Below, piece after piece: positions 43,698 through 52,186 of a stretch of DNA of 64,000 bases; the stretch's first letter is position 1; every line of letters starts with the position of its first letter. A model generated the notes under the pieces. It was not told the origin of the DNA. It ran no database searches and worked only from the letters and a program-made list of their open reading frames with translations. Position numbers and translations under genes: made by a program. This DNA comes from Actimicrobium sp034313845 (lineage in GTDB: Bacteria; Pseudomonadota; Gammaproteobacteria; Burkholderiales; Burkholderiaceae_D). The stretch is from assembly GCF_034313845.1 (NCBI RefSeq), contig NZ_JAVIWN010000004.1, one strand, 5' to 3'.

Positions 43698-45655
43698 ACC
43701 TTCATCGGCAGAATCACCATTTGCAATCCATCGAAATGCAAGCGGCGCTGGATCGCCAGCGCTGCCTGATTGTGCAGCAGGCGGATGAACCAGTTGTCGG
43801 CCTCGAAGATCAGTTTGCTGGTGAAAAAAATCGCATTCGGATAAGTCCGGCTGATTTCTTCGCATTGATGGGTGACCTCATCAACGACATCGGTGCCAAA
43901 GCCCAGCGAGGACGCCGACGCCATCTCGTGGCTATGGCAAAAATCAACGAAAAACTTCAGGGTGGCATTGGCTTCGACCCGCATCAGTTCGACGGCTCCT
44001 TCGCCTCCATAGGCATGCGAATCGACGGTGCGCGCATTAACAAAAATGAAGTTCTTGAAATGTCGCGGAAACATGCGCTGCACCCACAGCAGTGCATGCA
44101 AACCGCCACCACGCGACGTGCCGACGATGAAGACGGCGGTCTGGTTTTCGGGATCGGGTTCGATCGCACCGACATGCGGTCCGAACGGCTGGTTGGCGAA
44201 CACCTGATCGACCGAGCGGATCGCTTCTTTGGTCTGGCTGTAGTGATTACGAATGTAAATGCACAGCGCCGCGATTGCCGTGATGATGAGCGCTGTCACC
44301 CAGCCGCCTTCCGTAAATTTTTCTACCAGCAGGACGATCAGAATACTGAAGCATATTAAAAATCCGAGCAGCGAGAGCAGGAAGCGGCGCAACCAATGCT
44401 CGAGCTCATTACGATGACGCCACCAGTACAGGCATAGTCCGAACAGTGAAATGGCGAAGGTGAGGAACACCGAAATCGAATACAGCACCACCAGCAAGGT
44501 GACGCTGCCACGGGTCCAGAACAGAATCGCGAGTGCGGCGACACCCATCACCAGAATGCCGTTTTGCGTGACCAGCCTGGTCGACAGGTAACGGAATTTA
44601 TGCGGCACCCATGAATCGCCCGCCATGTTCGACAGCACCGCAGGGCCGCCCAGAAAACCGGTATTGGCGGCGACGAATAACAAGCCCGCCTCGAATGCGA
44701 GTACGACAATCAGGCTCAACTGACTGCCCCAGGGCCCCATGCCGAGGCTGTCAATGATGGCCTTGAATGTCGTCGCATTGAGCGTCTGACCTTCGATCGG
44801 ACGGGCATTCCACAACAGGTACAGCAAAATGATGCCGCTGGCCGTGAACGCCAGCGATAGCGCCATGTAGAACATCGTCATCTTGCCCGTATGGACGCGC
44901 GGCTCTGCCAGGATATTGACGTTGTTGGACACCGCTTCCAGGCCAGTGTAGGTTCCGCCGCCTTGCGAGTAGGCCAGCAGCAACATGCCTGACACGCCTA
45001 TCCAGCCGATGTTGCCCGCTAGCTGGCTCGTCTCGGCAAGCGTGTTGGGCACCAGCTCGGGCAAATTACCGGCATGGGCAATGATGCCGTAGACAATCAG
45101 GAACAAATGGGTCGCCACGAAACCTAGGAAAATCGGCAAAAGAATTTTGATGGCTTCTTTCATGCCACGCAAATTCAATATGATCAGCAGACCAATGACC
45201 ACCACTTCCGTCCATAACTTGTAGGCATGAAAACCAAGAGGTAACAGCGAGGCCAGCGCTTCAACGCCGGCTGCGACCGAAATGGCCACCGTCAGCACGT
45301 AATCGAGGATCAGCGCGCATCCGGCGATCAATCCCATGTACGGCCCGACCAGTTTGGACGCGACGCGGTAACCGCCACCGCCGGTTGGGAACAACTCGAT
45401 TACCTGGTTGTAGGCCAGCGCAATGATGAACACCGTAAGCGCTGTGGCAATGGCCATGTAGAGACCAAGGTGGGTATGCGGACCAAGGGCCCGGAAGGTT
45501 TCTTCCGGCCCATAAGCCGAAGAGGACAACCCATCGGCCCCTAATCCGACCCATGCGAGGAAAGCCACCAGTGCAAGCGAATGCCGTGTTTCGCTTTTCA
45601 GTGGATCAAGCGCTTTGCCCAGGAAAAACTCCCGGATTGTTTTCCCACGATTCAT
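43694..45655 (-). CDS. APC family permease (KimA/YdaO-like)
   Basis: 653 aa. About twelve membrane segments fill residues 25-480 (AFLAWVGLGADGLSSSAYGPEE, GGGGYRVASKLVGPYMGLIAGCALILDYVLTVAISVAAG, NLRGMKEAIKILLPIFLG), followed by a soluble C-terminal domain of about 170 residues. The overall layout resembles KimA-type potassium/APC transporters, but the substrate cannot be fixed from sequence. It converges on the DUF1016 gene and ends in the shared CTAG. The ATG at 45655 begins MNRGKTIREFFLGKALDPLKSE. Confidence 0.85.
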   Translation of the reverse strand: MNRGKTIREFFLGKALDPLKSETRHSLALVAFLAWVGLGADGLSSSAYGPEETFRALGPHTHLGLYMAIATALTVFIIALAYNQVIELFPTGGGGYRVASKLVGPYMGLIAGCALILDYVLTVAISVAAGVEALASLLPLGFHAYKLWTEVVVIGLLIILNLRGMKEAIKILLPIFLGFVATHLFLIVYGIIAHAGNLPELVPNTLAETSQLAGNIGWIGVSGMLLLAYSQGGGTYTGLEAVSNNVNILAEPRVHTGKMTMFYMALSLAFTASGIILLYLLWNARPIEGQTLNATTFKAIIDSLGMGPWGSQLSLIVVLAFEAGLLFVAANTGFLGGPAVLSNMAGDSWVPHKFRYLSTRLVTQNGILVMGVAALAILFWTRGSVTLLVVLYSISVFLTFAISLFGLCLYWWRHRNELEHWLRRFLLSLLGFLICFSILIVLLVEKFTEGGWVTALIITAIAALCIYIRNHYSQTKEAIRSVDQVFANQPFGPHVGAIEPDPENQTAVFIVGTSRGGGLHALLWVQRMFPRHFKNFIFVNARTVDSHAYGGEGAVELMRVEANATLKFFVDFCHSHEMASASSLGFGTDVVDEVTHQCEEISRTYPNAIFFTSKLIFEADNWFIRLLHNQAALAIQRRLHFDGLQMVILPMKV

Positions 45656-45788
45656 CGGTGGTGACCGGGCTATGCGGTTGTTATGATCAGAGCGAAATCA
45701 TACCTTGAAGTTTATGGCACCACGGCGAAATCAGCCGGTCAGCGAGGTTGCCCCGCACAACTTAATAAGCCATAATGCTGCCTGCGTT

Positions 45789-45873
45789 GCCGGGATGGCG
45801 GAACAGGTAGACGCACGGGACTCAAAATCCCGCGCTGAAAGGCGTGCCGGTTCGATTCCGGCTCCCGGCACCA
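45789..45873 (+). tRNA. tRNA-Leu(CAA)
   Basis: 85 nt including encoded CCA. The acceptor stem GCCGGGA pairs with TCCCGGC; the anticodon stem-loop CGGGA-CTCAAAA-TCCCG places CAA as anticodon, reading UUG; a variable arm and the T-loop GGTTCGATTCC are present. The gene is the integration target of the element that follows: its 3' end is the left attachment site and remains intact. Confidence 0.97.
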
Positions 45874-45874
45874 A
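45856..45874 (+). other. attL core at the tRNA-Leu 3' end
   Basis: TTCCGGCTCCCGGCACCAA, repeated with one base deleted at 54307-54324. This marks the left junction of the integrated element. Confidence 0.75.
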
Positions 45875-45905
45875 GAACATGTTTTATACCGTATCAAGAA
45901 GTCTC

Positions 45906-45940
45906 AAAACCCGCTCTGCATCTAGCTCAGCGGGTTTTTT
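45906..45940 (+). terminator. intrinsic terminator after tRNA-Leu
   Basis: Inverted repeat AAAACCCGCT / AGCGGGTTTT with a 13-nt loop, followed by T residues, 33 bp after the tRNA. Confidence 0.9.
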
Positions 45941-45983
45941 GTTGTCTCAAGCAGTTGCACCCTGTAGCATCAGATGCCATTGC

Positions 45984-46006
45984 TTTGTTGGTATGTTTGT
46001 TGGTAT
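45984..46006 (+). repeat. integrase arm-type sites, left end
   Basis: Two direct copies of TTTGTTGGTAT at 45984-45994 and 45996-46006 (12-bp offset), plus an inverted ATACCAACAA at 46028-46037 just before the integrase start. Confidence 0.75.
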
Positions 46007-46048
46007 TCCCAAAACCAGCAAAAACGCATACCAACAACCGGAGGGAAT

Positions 46049-47272
46049 ATGGCGCTGACAGATATTAAAGTGAAGTCACTCAAGCATGGCGGCGCGAAGG
46101 CTGGCGACAAGCACGCGGACGGCCAAGCCCTGTATCTGCTGGTCAGTGCCACGGGTAAATACTGGCGCATGAACTACCGCTTTGACGGCAAGCAGAAAAC
46201 GCTGGCTCTCGGCACCTATCCGGCAGTCTCATTGCTCAAGGCAAGGAAGTTGCGCGACGACGCGCAGGAATTGCTGGCTAGCAAAGTCGATCCCGGCCAA
46301 GCAAAGCGCGAGGACAAGCAAGCCAGAGCGGATGCAGCGGAAAAGACCTTCGCCTACGTGGCGCAAGCGTGGCTAGCCAAGACAGAGAGCGCACGCGCAG
46401 CTAGTACGCACATCAAGCTGTCGGCATGGATCACAAAAGACGTGATTCCCTACATCGGCTCAAGGCCAATTTCCACACTCAAAGCACCTGACGTGCTGTT
46501 GATGCTTCAGAAGATCGAGGCGCGAGGCGCTGTCAGTTCGGCACACCAGATCAAGCAGCTTTGCGGACGGATATTCCGCTTCGCAGCGGGGACAGGATGG
46601 GTAGAGCGCGACGTGACCACCGATTTAAAGGGCGCACTGTCGGCGGCGGTCGAGGTGAACCGTGCCGCAATCACTGATCCTCACGAGTTGGGAGGACTGC
46701 TTCGGGCGATCCACAATTACACCGGCCATCCGTATGCGGTGGCAGCGCTGAAACTCTCCCCGCTGGTATTCCTTCGTCCTGGTGAATTGCGCTCGGCTGA
46801 ATGGACGGAAATCAACCTGGACACGGCAGAGTGGACTATCCCCGCCGAAAAAATGAAGATGAAGAAAGACCACTTGATTCCGTTGTCGGCGCAGTCGCTG
46901 GAGGTATTGCGCACCATGAAGGCAATGACCGGGCAGGGAAAATACGTCTTCCCCAGCATCCGCACTTTTGACCGCTGCATGAGCGAAAACACAATCAATG
47001 CGGCATTGCGCAGCATGGGCTACAGCAAAGAGACGATGACCGCCCACGGCTTCCGGGCAACCGCTCGCACGATCATGGATGAAGTGATGGGCGAACGCCC
47101 TGACCTGATCGAGCACCAGCTAGCCCATGCCGTCAAAGACGCAAACGGACGCGCCTACAACCGCACGGCGCACCTACCGGCACGGCGCGACATGATGCAA
47201 CGATGGGCGGATTACCTGGACAAATTGAGGGCCGGGGCGGACGTGATTCAGCTTCGAGGCGGCACCGCATAG
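46049..47272 (+). CDS. int: tyrosine-type site-specific integrase (P4-integrase-like)
   Basis: 407 aa. An N-terminal DUF4102-type arm-binding domain starts MALTDIKVKSLKHGGAKAGDKHADGQALYLLVS. The catalytic domain contains FLRPGELRSAEW (first Arg), HLIPLS, AHGFRATARTI (His-x-x-Arg) and a late EHQLAHAVKDANGRAYNRTAHL with the nucleophile Tyr. The ATG at 46049 follows GGAGGG; an upstream in-frame start at 45974 would lie across the arm-type sites. Its position beside the tRNA gene is typical of P4-like islands. Confidence 0.94.
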   Translation: MALTDIKVKSLKHGGAKAGDKHADGQALYLLVSATGKYWRMNYRFDGKQKTLALGTYPAVSLLKARKLRDDAQELLASKVDPGQAKREDKQARADAAEKTFAYVAQAWLAKTESARAASTHIKLSAWITKDVIPYIGSRPISTLKAPDVLLMLQKIEARGAVSSAHQIKQLCGRIFRFAAGTGWVERDVTTDLKGALSAAVEVNRAAITDPHELGGLLRAIHNYTGHPYAVAALKLSPLVFLRPGELRSAEWTEINLDTAEWTIPAEKMKMKKDHLIPLSAQSLEVLRTMKAMTGQGKYVFPSIRTFDRCMSENTINAALRSMGYSKETMTAHGFRATARTIMDEVMGERPDLIEHQLAHAVKDANGRAYNRTAHLPARRDMMQRWADYLDKLRAGADVIQLRGGTA

Positions 47273-47374
47273 CGTCACCAGTTTAGCCATGCCTACCGCG
47301 ACGGCGGGAAAACAGAGTGTTGCCCCTTTTACTCTGCTGGCATGGCTTCCGATTCAAAGGGGAAAGGGGCGGCA

Positions 47375-48217
47375 ATGATCGAAAATTTTTTATGGAGTGT
47401 TGTTGAACCAGAAGACTTCCCGAAATCAATGTATGAATCAATTTTTAAAAATTTCGACCCAGAAAAACTCTTCGAAAAGAAGAACAGCGAAAAATTCATA
47501 AAAGAATTCGGCTATGATTTATTTTCACTAGTAATCGACACAACGAAAATTTGCTGTTACTGGAATAAATCAGATGATGAACTACTGCTATACAAGGAAG
47601 TGGATTTAAATAACCGAGAATTTATTCGACTTGCAAATATTTCTTATGACTACTATTTAAAATCTTGCGAGAGTGAATTTAACCCGCTGCAATTTCCAAA
47701 AATTATTTACGGCGATATGTGGGAGACATATTTCTGGGGAGCTTGCTGGGGTTACCCGATAATTGAAGATTCTTCAACGCCTTTTCCACCAGAAAGACCT
47801 GCACAAGTAGCCGCTATATGTATATTACTGATGCTTGATTTTTCAATATCTGAAATTAAAAAAGACGGATTCACAAAAGAAATCGTTAATAGATTATTGA
47901 AGGCAAATAAATTTTTAGTTCTTTCTAATGCGAGTGACGAGAGAATTCGAAGCGCGCAAAGTGAAAGAAACGAAAAAAAATTTCGCGCCAAGTCCGGCGG
48001 CGATGCAAAGGCGGCCAAATTCAAAACATTGGAAGATGAAACAGTCCGGATGTACCTCTCTGGAACAGAGAAGTCAGCGCCAGCCGCAGCACTTATAATC
48101 ACGCCGCAAATTGTCGCAATGTCGAAATATGGAAACGGTGACCTGTACCCTACTACTTCAAAGCCACTTGAATGGATTCGCGCCTATATCAAAGCCCAAA
48201 AAAGTAACCCGTGCTAA
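47375..48217 (+). CDS. AT-rich cargo gene, unknown function
   Basis: 280 aa starting MIENFLWSVVEPEDFPKSMY behind GGAAAGGGG. The gene is far more AT-rich than its neighbours and has a different codon use, a sign of separate transfer. The N-terminal 190 residues are acidic and aromatic-rich (CCYWNKSDDELLLYKEVD, YGDMWETYFWGACWGYP). The basic C-terminal 80 residues (RSAQSERNEKKFRAKSGGDAKAAK, ALIITPQIVAMSKYG) look like a DNA-binding tail common on phage-linked proteins. It occupies the cargo slot between integrase and AlpA, where satellites often carry defence genes. I do not recognise it. Confidence 0.75.
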   Translation: MIENFLWSVVEPEDFPKSMYESIFKNFDPEKLFEKKNSEKFIKEFGYDLFSLVIDTTKICCYWNKSDDELLLYKEVDLNNREFIRLANISYDYYLKSCESEFNPLQFPKIIYGDMWETYFWGACWGYPIIEDSSTPFPPERPAQVAAICILLMLDFSISEIKKDGFTKEIVNRLLKANKFLVLSNASDERIRSAQSERNEKKFRAKSGGDAKAAKFKTLEDETVRMYLSGTEKSAPAAALIITPQIVAMSKYGNGDLYPTTSKPLEWIRAYIKAQKSNPC

Positions 48218-48271
48218 GCACAACATACTTTCTTCTAAGCACTGGATATACCGTGCTTAGTTGACGGTATA
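48211..48271. promoter_or_regulatory. overlapping inverted repeats upstream of alpA
   Basis: GTGCTAAGCAC at 48211-48221, then CTAAGCAC (48235-48242) and GTGCTTAG (48253-48260) as an inverted pair, then TATACCGT (48247-48254) and ACGGTATA (48264-48271) as a second, overlapping inverted pair. This looks like an operator region for the regulator gene that follows. Confidence 0.6.
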
Positions 48272-48338
48272 GCTTCAATTCAACGCATCAATAATGATTC
48301 TTCCCATGGCGCTATATCGTGCCGCTGGGGAGTAATCC

Positions 48339-48545
48339 ATGTCGCAGAGAGTTATCCGAGTCGCAGACATTGCGACCACCAAAAATAGTAAGGGCATGCT
48401 GCCAGTCAGTCCGGCGACTATCTGGCGCTGGGTTCGGGAAGACAAGTTTCCCAAGCCGTTCAAGCTGGGCGATTCCGTCACAGTCTGGAATGCGGCGGAA
48501 GTCGAAGCCTTCATCGTGCAACGCGGTGGAAGGGCCGCGCAATGA
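48339..48545 (+). CDS. AlpA/excisionase-like helix-turn-helix regulator
   Basis: 68 aa. It starts MSQRVIRVADIATTKNSKGMLPVSPATIWRWVREDKFPKPFKLGDSVTVWNAAEVEAFI, the MerR/AlpA-type winged helix found in excisionases and satellite regulators. In P4-like elements such proteins activate the integrase or late genes and help excision. It follows a region with overlapping dyads, consistent with autoregulation. Confidence 0.88.
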   Translation: MSQRVIRVADIATTKNSKGMLPVSPATIWRWVREDKFPKPFKLGDSVTVWNAAEVEAFIVQRGGRAAQ

Positions 48546-48826
48546 TTCACACCACCCGCTTGACGCATCACTACGACCGGACTGATACTCCGACTGTTCC
48601 CGAAAAAGAGGGAGCCAGGGTTGAGAGCCTGAATACATCAAAGCGCACAAACGGCGCAATGCCGTTTTTTCTTGTGCGTCAGTTGTCGCATGCCTATGGG
48701 CGGCGGTGGCGGGGAAGCCTTCGGGCTTGCCGGGTTCCTTTGGTGTTCCGGTCTCTCAACCCTGTCATTTGCCGCTCACCCCATTTGAGAGTGGGACGCG
48801 GATTAATTCCACACCAAAGGCATGCC
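48546..48826 (+). ncRNA. structured non-coding stretch, possible satellite leader or immunity RNA
   Basis: No convincing gene, although frames resembling satellite Ash/Icd-type peptides run through it in more than one phase. It contains a nested hairpin at 48644-48678 (outer CGCACAA/TTGTGCG, inner ACGGC/GCCGT with T5), a UUCG-tetraloop hairpin AAGCC-TTCG-GGCTT at 48715-48728, and a long-range pair CTCTCAA (48753-48759) with TTGAGAG (48785-48791). It lies between alpA and the replication operon, the position of the P4 immunity leader. Confidence 0.4.
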
Positions 48827-49027
48827 ATGACGACCATCAGCACCACCACACCCGCACAATTCCAAACCATCACCCGCATTGCCGGACAAGCTGACGCGCT
48901 GGGCGCATTGCTTGCTGTAATCGGCATCCTCCCTGCTGTGGATTATCAAACGACGCTGGCGACCTGTTCCAGCCTTGCTAATGACATTGCTAGCCAGTTG
49001 GCCGCACTGATCGGAGGTGCAGCATGA
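48827..49027 (+). CDS. small hypothetical element protein
   Basis: 66 aa, MTTISTTTPAQFQTITRIAGQADALGALLAVIGIL..., behind AAAGG. A predicted helical hairpin (AGQADALGALLAVIGILP, LANDIASQLAALIGG). It overlaps the next gene by 4 nt (ATGA) and is the first gene of the replication operon. Function unknown. Confidence 0.65.
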   Translation: MTTISTTTPAQFQTITRIAGQADALGALLAVIGILPAVDYQTTLATCSSLANDIASQLAALIGGAA

Positions 49028-49350
49028 GCGCCCCAAAGAAGCCAGCGGATCAGACCGTAGAGCAAGTAGAGCCAAAGGCGATTTATCAACGGTTCACCTT
49101 CCTGCATGACGCCATCCAGCACAACACGGAAGCCATGTTTGCCGAAAAGACGATGAACATTTGCCAGGGCATCAGCACTTGTATTGACCTGATCCATTCC
49201 AGTGAGACAGACCGCGACAACGGCACCCCGCCAATACTGGGCGCGAACGCAATTGATCGGCTGTTGCGCTTTGTCGTGGCATCCGCCGACATGCTGGCAA
49301 TTGACGCTGAAAAATGCATCCACAGAGTAGACAAGGAGGGCAAGCCATGA
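49024..49350 (+). CDS. hypothetical element protein
   Basis: 108 aa, mostly helical, starting MSAPKKPADQTVEQVEPKAIYQRFTFLHDAIQHNTEAMFAEK. It has no recognised motif. It is joined to its neighbours by 4-nt overlaps at both ends, so it is translated with the primase and may be an accessory to replication. Function unknown. Confidence 0.7.
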   Translation: MSAPKKPADQTVEQVEPKAIYQRFTFLHDAIQHNTEAMFAEKTMNICQGISTCIDLIHSSETDRDNGTPPILGANAIDRLLRFVVASADMLAIDAEKCIHRVDKEGKP

Positions 49351-52184
49351 ACGCCACTATGACGATGGACCGCGACCAGATTGCTTCCGCACTGTCCTTC
49401 ATTCCATCCAGCGACTACGACACTTACGTAAAAATGGGGATGGCGGTTAGTTCTGAAATGCCTGGTGAAGATGGCTTTTCCGTGTGGAGCGAATGGGCGC
49501 AAGGTGACGATAAGTACAACGAGCGCGAGGCACGAACAAAGTGGAAAAGCTTCGCATCGGGTGGCGGCATCAGCATCGGCACACTGCGCCACGAAGCGAC
49601 GGGTAACGGCTGGACTTACACCGGCACCACTTACACAAGAACACCGGCAGAGATCGCGCAACGAGCGATAGAAAAAGCCAACAAGGACGAGTCGGAGCGG
49701 ATCGAAAACGCCATTAAATACGCACGCGGCGCAAAGAAGGCTGTGAAGTTGTGGGCGACCGCGACACCAGTACTGGCAACGGCAGATCATCCTTACCTGG
49801 TGCTCAAACAGGTGCCACAAGTGGCGACGATCAAAGCAATCAGCCTTGCTGATGCCGTGGCGATTATCGGGTATCCACCACACCAAAACGACGATCTACT
49901 GATCGGCCCGTTACTGGTGATCCCCGTCAAGATTGGCGAGGCCATCAGCACATGCGAATTGATCGACGGCGACGGGCGCAAGCATGCCATCAAGGACGGC
50001 GCGAAAGGTGGCGGCTACTGGGCGGCACAACGTTTGCCAGAGGGCGACGGCACGGGCCTGACGCTGGCGATATGCGAAGGCGTGGCGACTACGCTGTCAG
50101 TCGTTCAGGCAAGCGCACAGCACGGCATTGCGGCACTGTCGGCGGGTAATCTGGTGAAGGTAGCGCAAGCCATGCGCCAGCGTTACCCGGCCGCGGTGAT
50201 CGTGCTTGCTGCTGACCTGGATAAGAAGACCGGCGCACCAGATCGCCATGCTATCGGGGCAGCGGCGGCAATGGGTGGACTGCTGGCGGTTCCTGACTTC
50301 GGGCCGGATCGCGAGGCAGAAAAAAATGACTTTAACGACATGGCGGCAATGTTCGGGCTGGAAGCAGTCAAGGCCCGGATTGATGGAGCCATGCCGGGCG
50401 CTGGTGGCGAGTCGTCGGAAAACGGGGACGGAACGCTGACAGTCTCGGAGATCGGAGCCAGAGAAAAAGCGAAGAAGGACGCACGCAAGGCGGCGCAGAT
50501 CGCCAGCGGTTTGCCGTTCGGCTTCAGCATTTCCAAGGCTGGCGTTTTCTATACGCCGGAAGGCACCGACGAGAAGCCAGGCAAGCCGATGAAAGTCTGT
50601 GAGCCGTTACGCGTGACCGCCTTGATACGTGACCGCGCTTCGGAGAATTGGGGCCGCGTGATCGCATTCCATGATGCTGACGGCGTGTATCACCATTGGG
50701 CTATCCCGATGGAATTGCTTTCGGGCGATGGTTCGGACATGCGGCGGGAATTGTCACGACTCGGACTAAAGATCGGTTCCGGCATGGCAGCAAAGAACCG
50801 CCTTTCCGAATATCTGATCGAGAGCACACCAAAGGAACGGGCGCGATGCGTTCAACAAACCGGATGGTTCGATAACGTGTTCGTCATGCCAGATCGCACC
50901 ATCGGGGAAAGTACCGAAGTCGTTTTGTACCAGTCGGAAAACAAGACGGTGTGCCAGTACGTGCAAGGCGGTGACCTTCAACAGTGGCGCGACAACGTAG
51001 GGCAGCTTTGCATCGGGAACAGCCGTTTGATATTTGCGGTGTCGGCATCGTTTGCTGGAATGATTCTTCGCCATGCCGGGCAAGAGTCGGGCGGCTTGCA
51101 CTTTGTCGGCAGTAGTTCGACTGGCAAGAGCACGGCGCAACTGGTGGCGGCTTCGGTGTATGGCAGTCCGGCCTTCAAGCAAAGCTGGCGAGCGACCGGC
51201 AATGCACTGGAAGGTACGTGCGCACTTCACAATGACGCGGCGCTGATCCTTGATGAAATGGCAGAGGTAGAGCCGAAAGAAGTCGGCAACATTGTGTACA
51301 TGATCGGCAACGGTGTTGGTAAAGGCCGGGCATCACGAACAGGCGACGCCAGGCAGCGCAAGACGTGGCGACTGATGATTATCAGTTCGGGAGAAATCGG
51401 ACTGGCGCAACACATGCGCGATGGCGGCAAGATCGCCAAGGCCGGGCAAGAGGTGCGCATGATCGACATTGCGGCGGATGCCGGGGCCGGTCACGGCTTG
51501 TTTGAAGACTTGCGGGACTATGAAGGTGGCGCGATGCTGTCGGATGCCATCAAGGAGGCGACGCAAAGCTATTACGGAACGCCAGCAATTGCTTTCCTGG
51601 AGCGCATCACTCAGGAGCCGGACACCTTCCCGGCAACGCTCAAGCAAGCCATGAAATCCTTTGTGGATGACAATTTGCCAGCGGATGCAGGAGGCCAGGC
51701 GGCGCGCGTGTGTGGCAAGTTTGCGGTGATCGCTATTGCTGGCGAATACGCTACCGGCGCAGGCATTACAGGCTGGCGTCAAGGTGACGCGGTGGCGGCA
51801 TCGGCAACATGTTTTAAATCATGGCTTGATAGTCGGGGAGGCAGTGGCAATCAGGAACGAACGGCGATTCTCTCCAGTGTGAAAGCGTTCTTTGAATCAC
51901 ATGGTGAATCGAGGTTTTCTGATATGACCGATGCAAGTCGAATCACGATCAACCGGGCCGGGTTCAGAAAATCGGCTAGCGACGGCCAGGAGTATTTCGT
52001 ACTGGCGGAAGCCTACAAGCGCGACGTGTGCGCCGGGTTCGACATGAAGACCGTTTCCAAAGTGCTGACAGATGCGGGATGGCTCGCACCGGATGGTGAC
52101 GGTAAATCGGCGCAGCGGAAGACCTTGCCGGATATGGGCGTCACGCGCTGCTATGTCTTCACTCCGAAAATGTGGGAGGCATGA
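49347..52184 (+). CDS. primase/helicase (PriCT_2, TOPRIM-like and DUF927 domains)
   Basis: 945 aa. Residues about 5-75 match a PriCT_2-type domain (DYDTYVKMGMAVSSEM, VWSEWAQGDDKYNEREARTKWKSF). A TOPRIM-like region at about 235-310 includes LAICEGVATTLSVVQA and VIVLAADLDKK. A DUF927 helicase part has Walker A GSSSTGKST near 588-596 and Walker B ALILDEMAEVEPKEVGNIVYM. It should unwind and prime element DNA. It starts in an ATGA overlap. The 8-mer iterons just downstream are likely its binding sites, by analogy with the P4 alpha protein. Confidence 0.9.
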   Translation: MNATMTMDRDQIASALSFIPSSDYDTYVKMGMAVSSEMPGEDGFSVWSEWAQGDDKYNEREARTKWKSFASGGGISIGTLRHEATGNGWTYTGTTYTRTPAEIAQRAIEKANKDESERIENAIKYARGAKKAVKLWATATPVLATADHPYLVLKQVPQVATIKAISLADAVAIIGYPPHQNDDLLIGPLLVIPVKIGEAISTCELIDGDGRKHAIKDGAKGGGYWAAQRLPEGDGTGLTLAICEGVATTLSVVQASAQHGIAALSAGNLVKVAQAMRQRYPAAVIVLAADLDKKTGAPDRHAIGAAAAMGGLLAVPDFGPDREAEKNDFNDMAAMFGLEAVKARIDGAMPGAGGESSENGDGTLTVSEIGAREKAKKDARKAAQIASGLPFGFSISKAGVFYTPEGTDEKPGKPMKVCEPLRVTALIRDRASENWGRVIAFHDADGVYHHWAIPMELLSGDGSDMRRELSRLGLKIGSGMAAKNRLSEYLIESTPKERARCVQQTGWFDNVFVMPDRTIGESTEVVLYQSENKTVCQYVQGGDLQQWRDNVGQLCIGNSRLIFAVSASFAGMILRHAGQESGGLHFVGSSSTGKSTAQLVAASVYGSPAFKQSWRATGNALEGTCALHNDAALILDEMAEVEPKEVGNIVYMIGNGVGKGRASRTGDARQRKTWRLMIISSGEIGLAQHMRDGGKIAKAGQEVRMIDIAADAGAGHGLFEDLRDYEGGAMLSDAIKEATQSYYGTPAIAFLERITQEPDTFPATLKQAMKSFVDDNLPADAGGQAARVCGKFAVIAIAGEYATGAGITGWRQGDAVAASATCFKSWLDSRGGSGNQERTAILSSVKAFFESHGESRFSDMTDASRITINRAGFRKSASDGQEYFVLAEAYKRDVCAGFDMKTVSKVLTDAGWLAPDGDGKSAQRKTLPDMGVTRCYVFTPKMWEA

Positions 52185-52186
52185 CC

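Noticed and set aside
48542..49027. 161-codon frame running from alpA through the structured stretch
   Set aside because: The first 95 codons cross strong hairpins and a T-run; only the last 66 codons have their own ribosome site and operon overlap.
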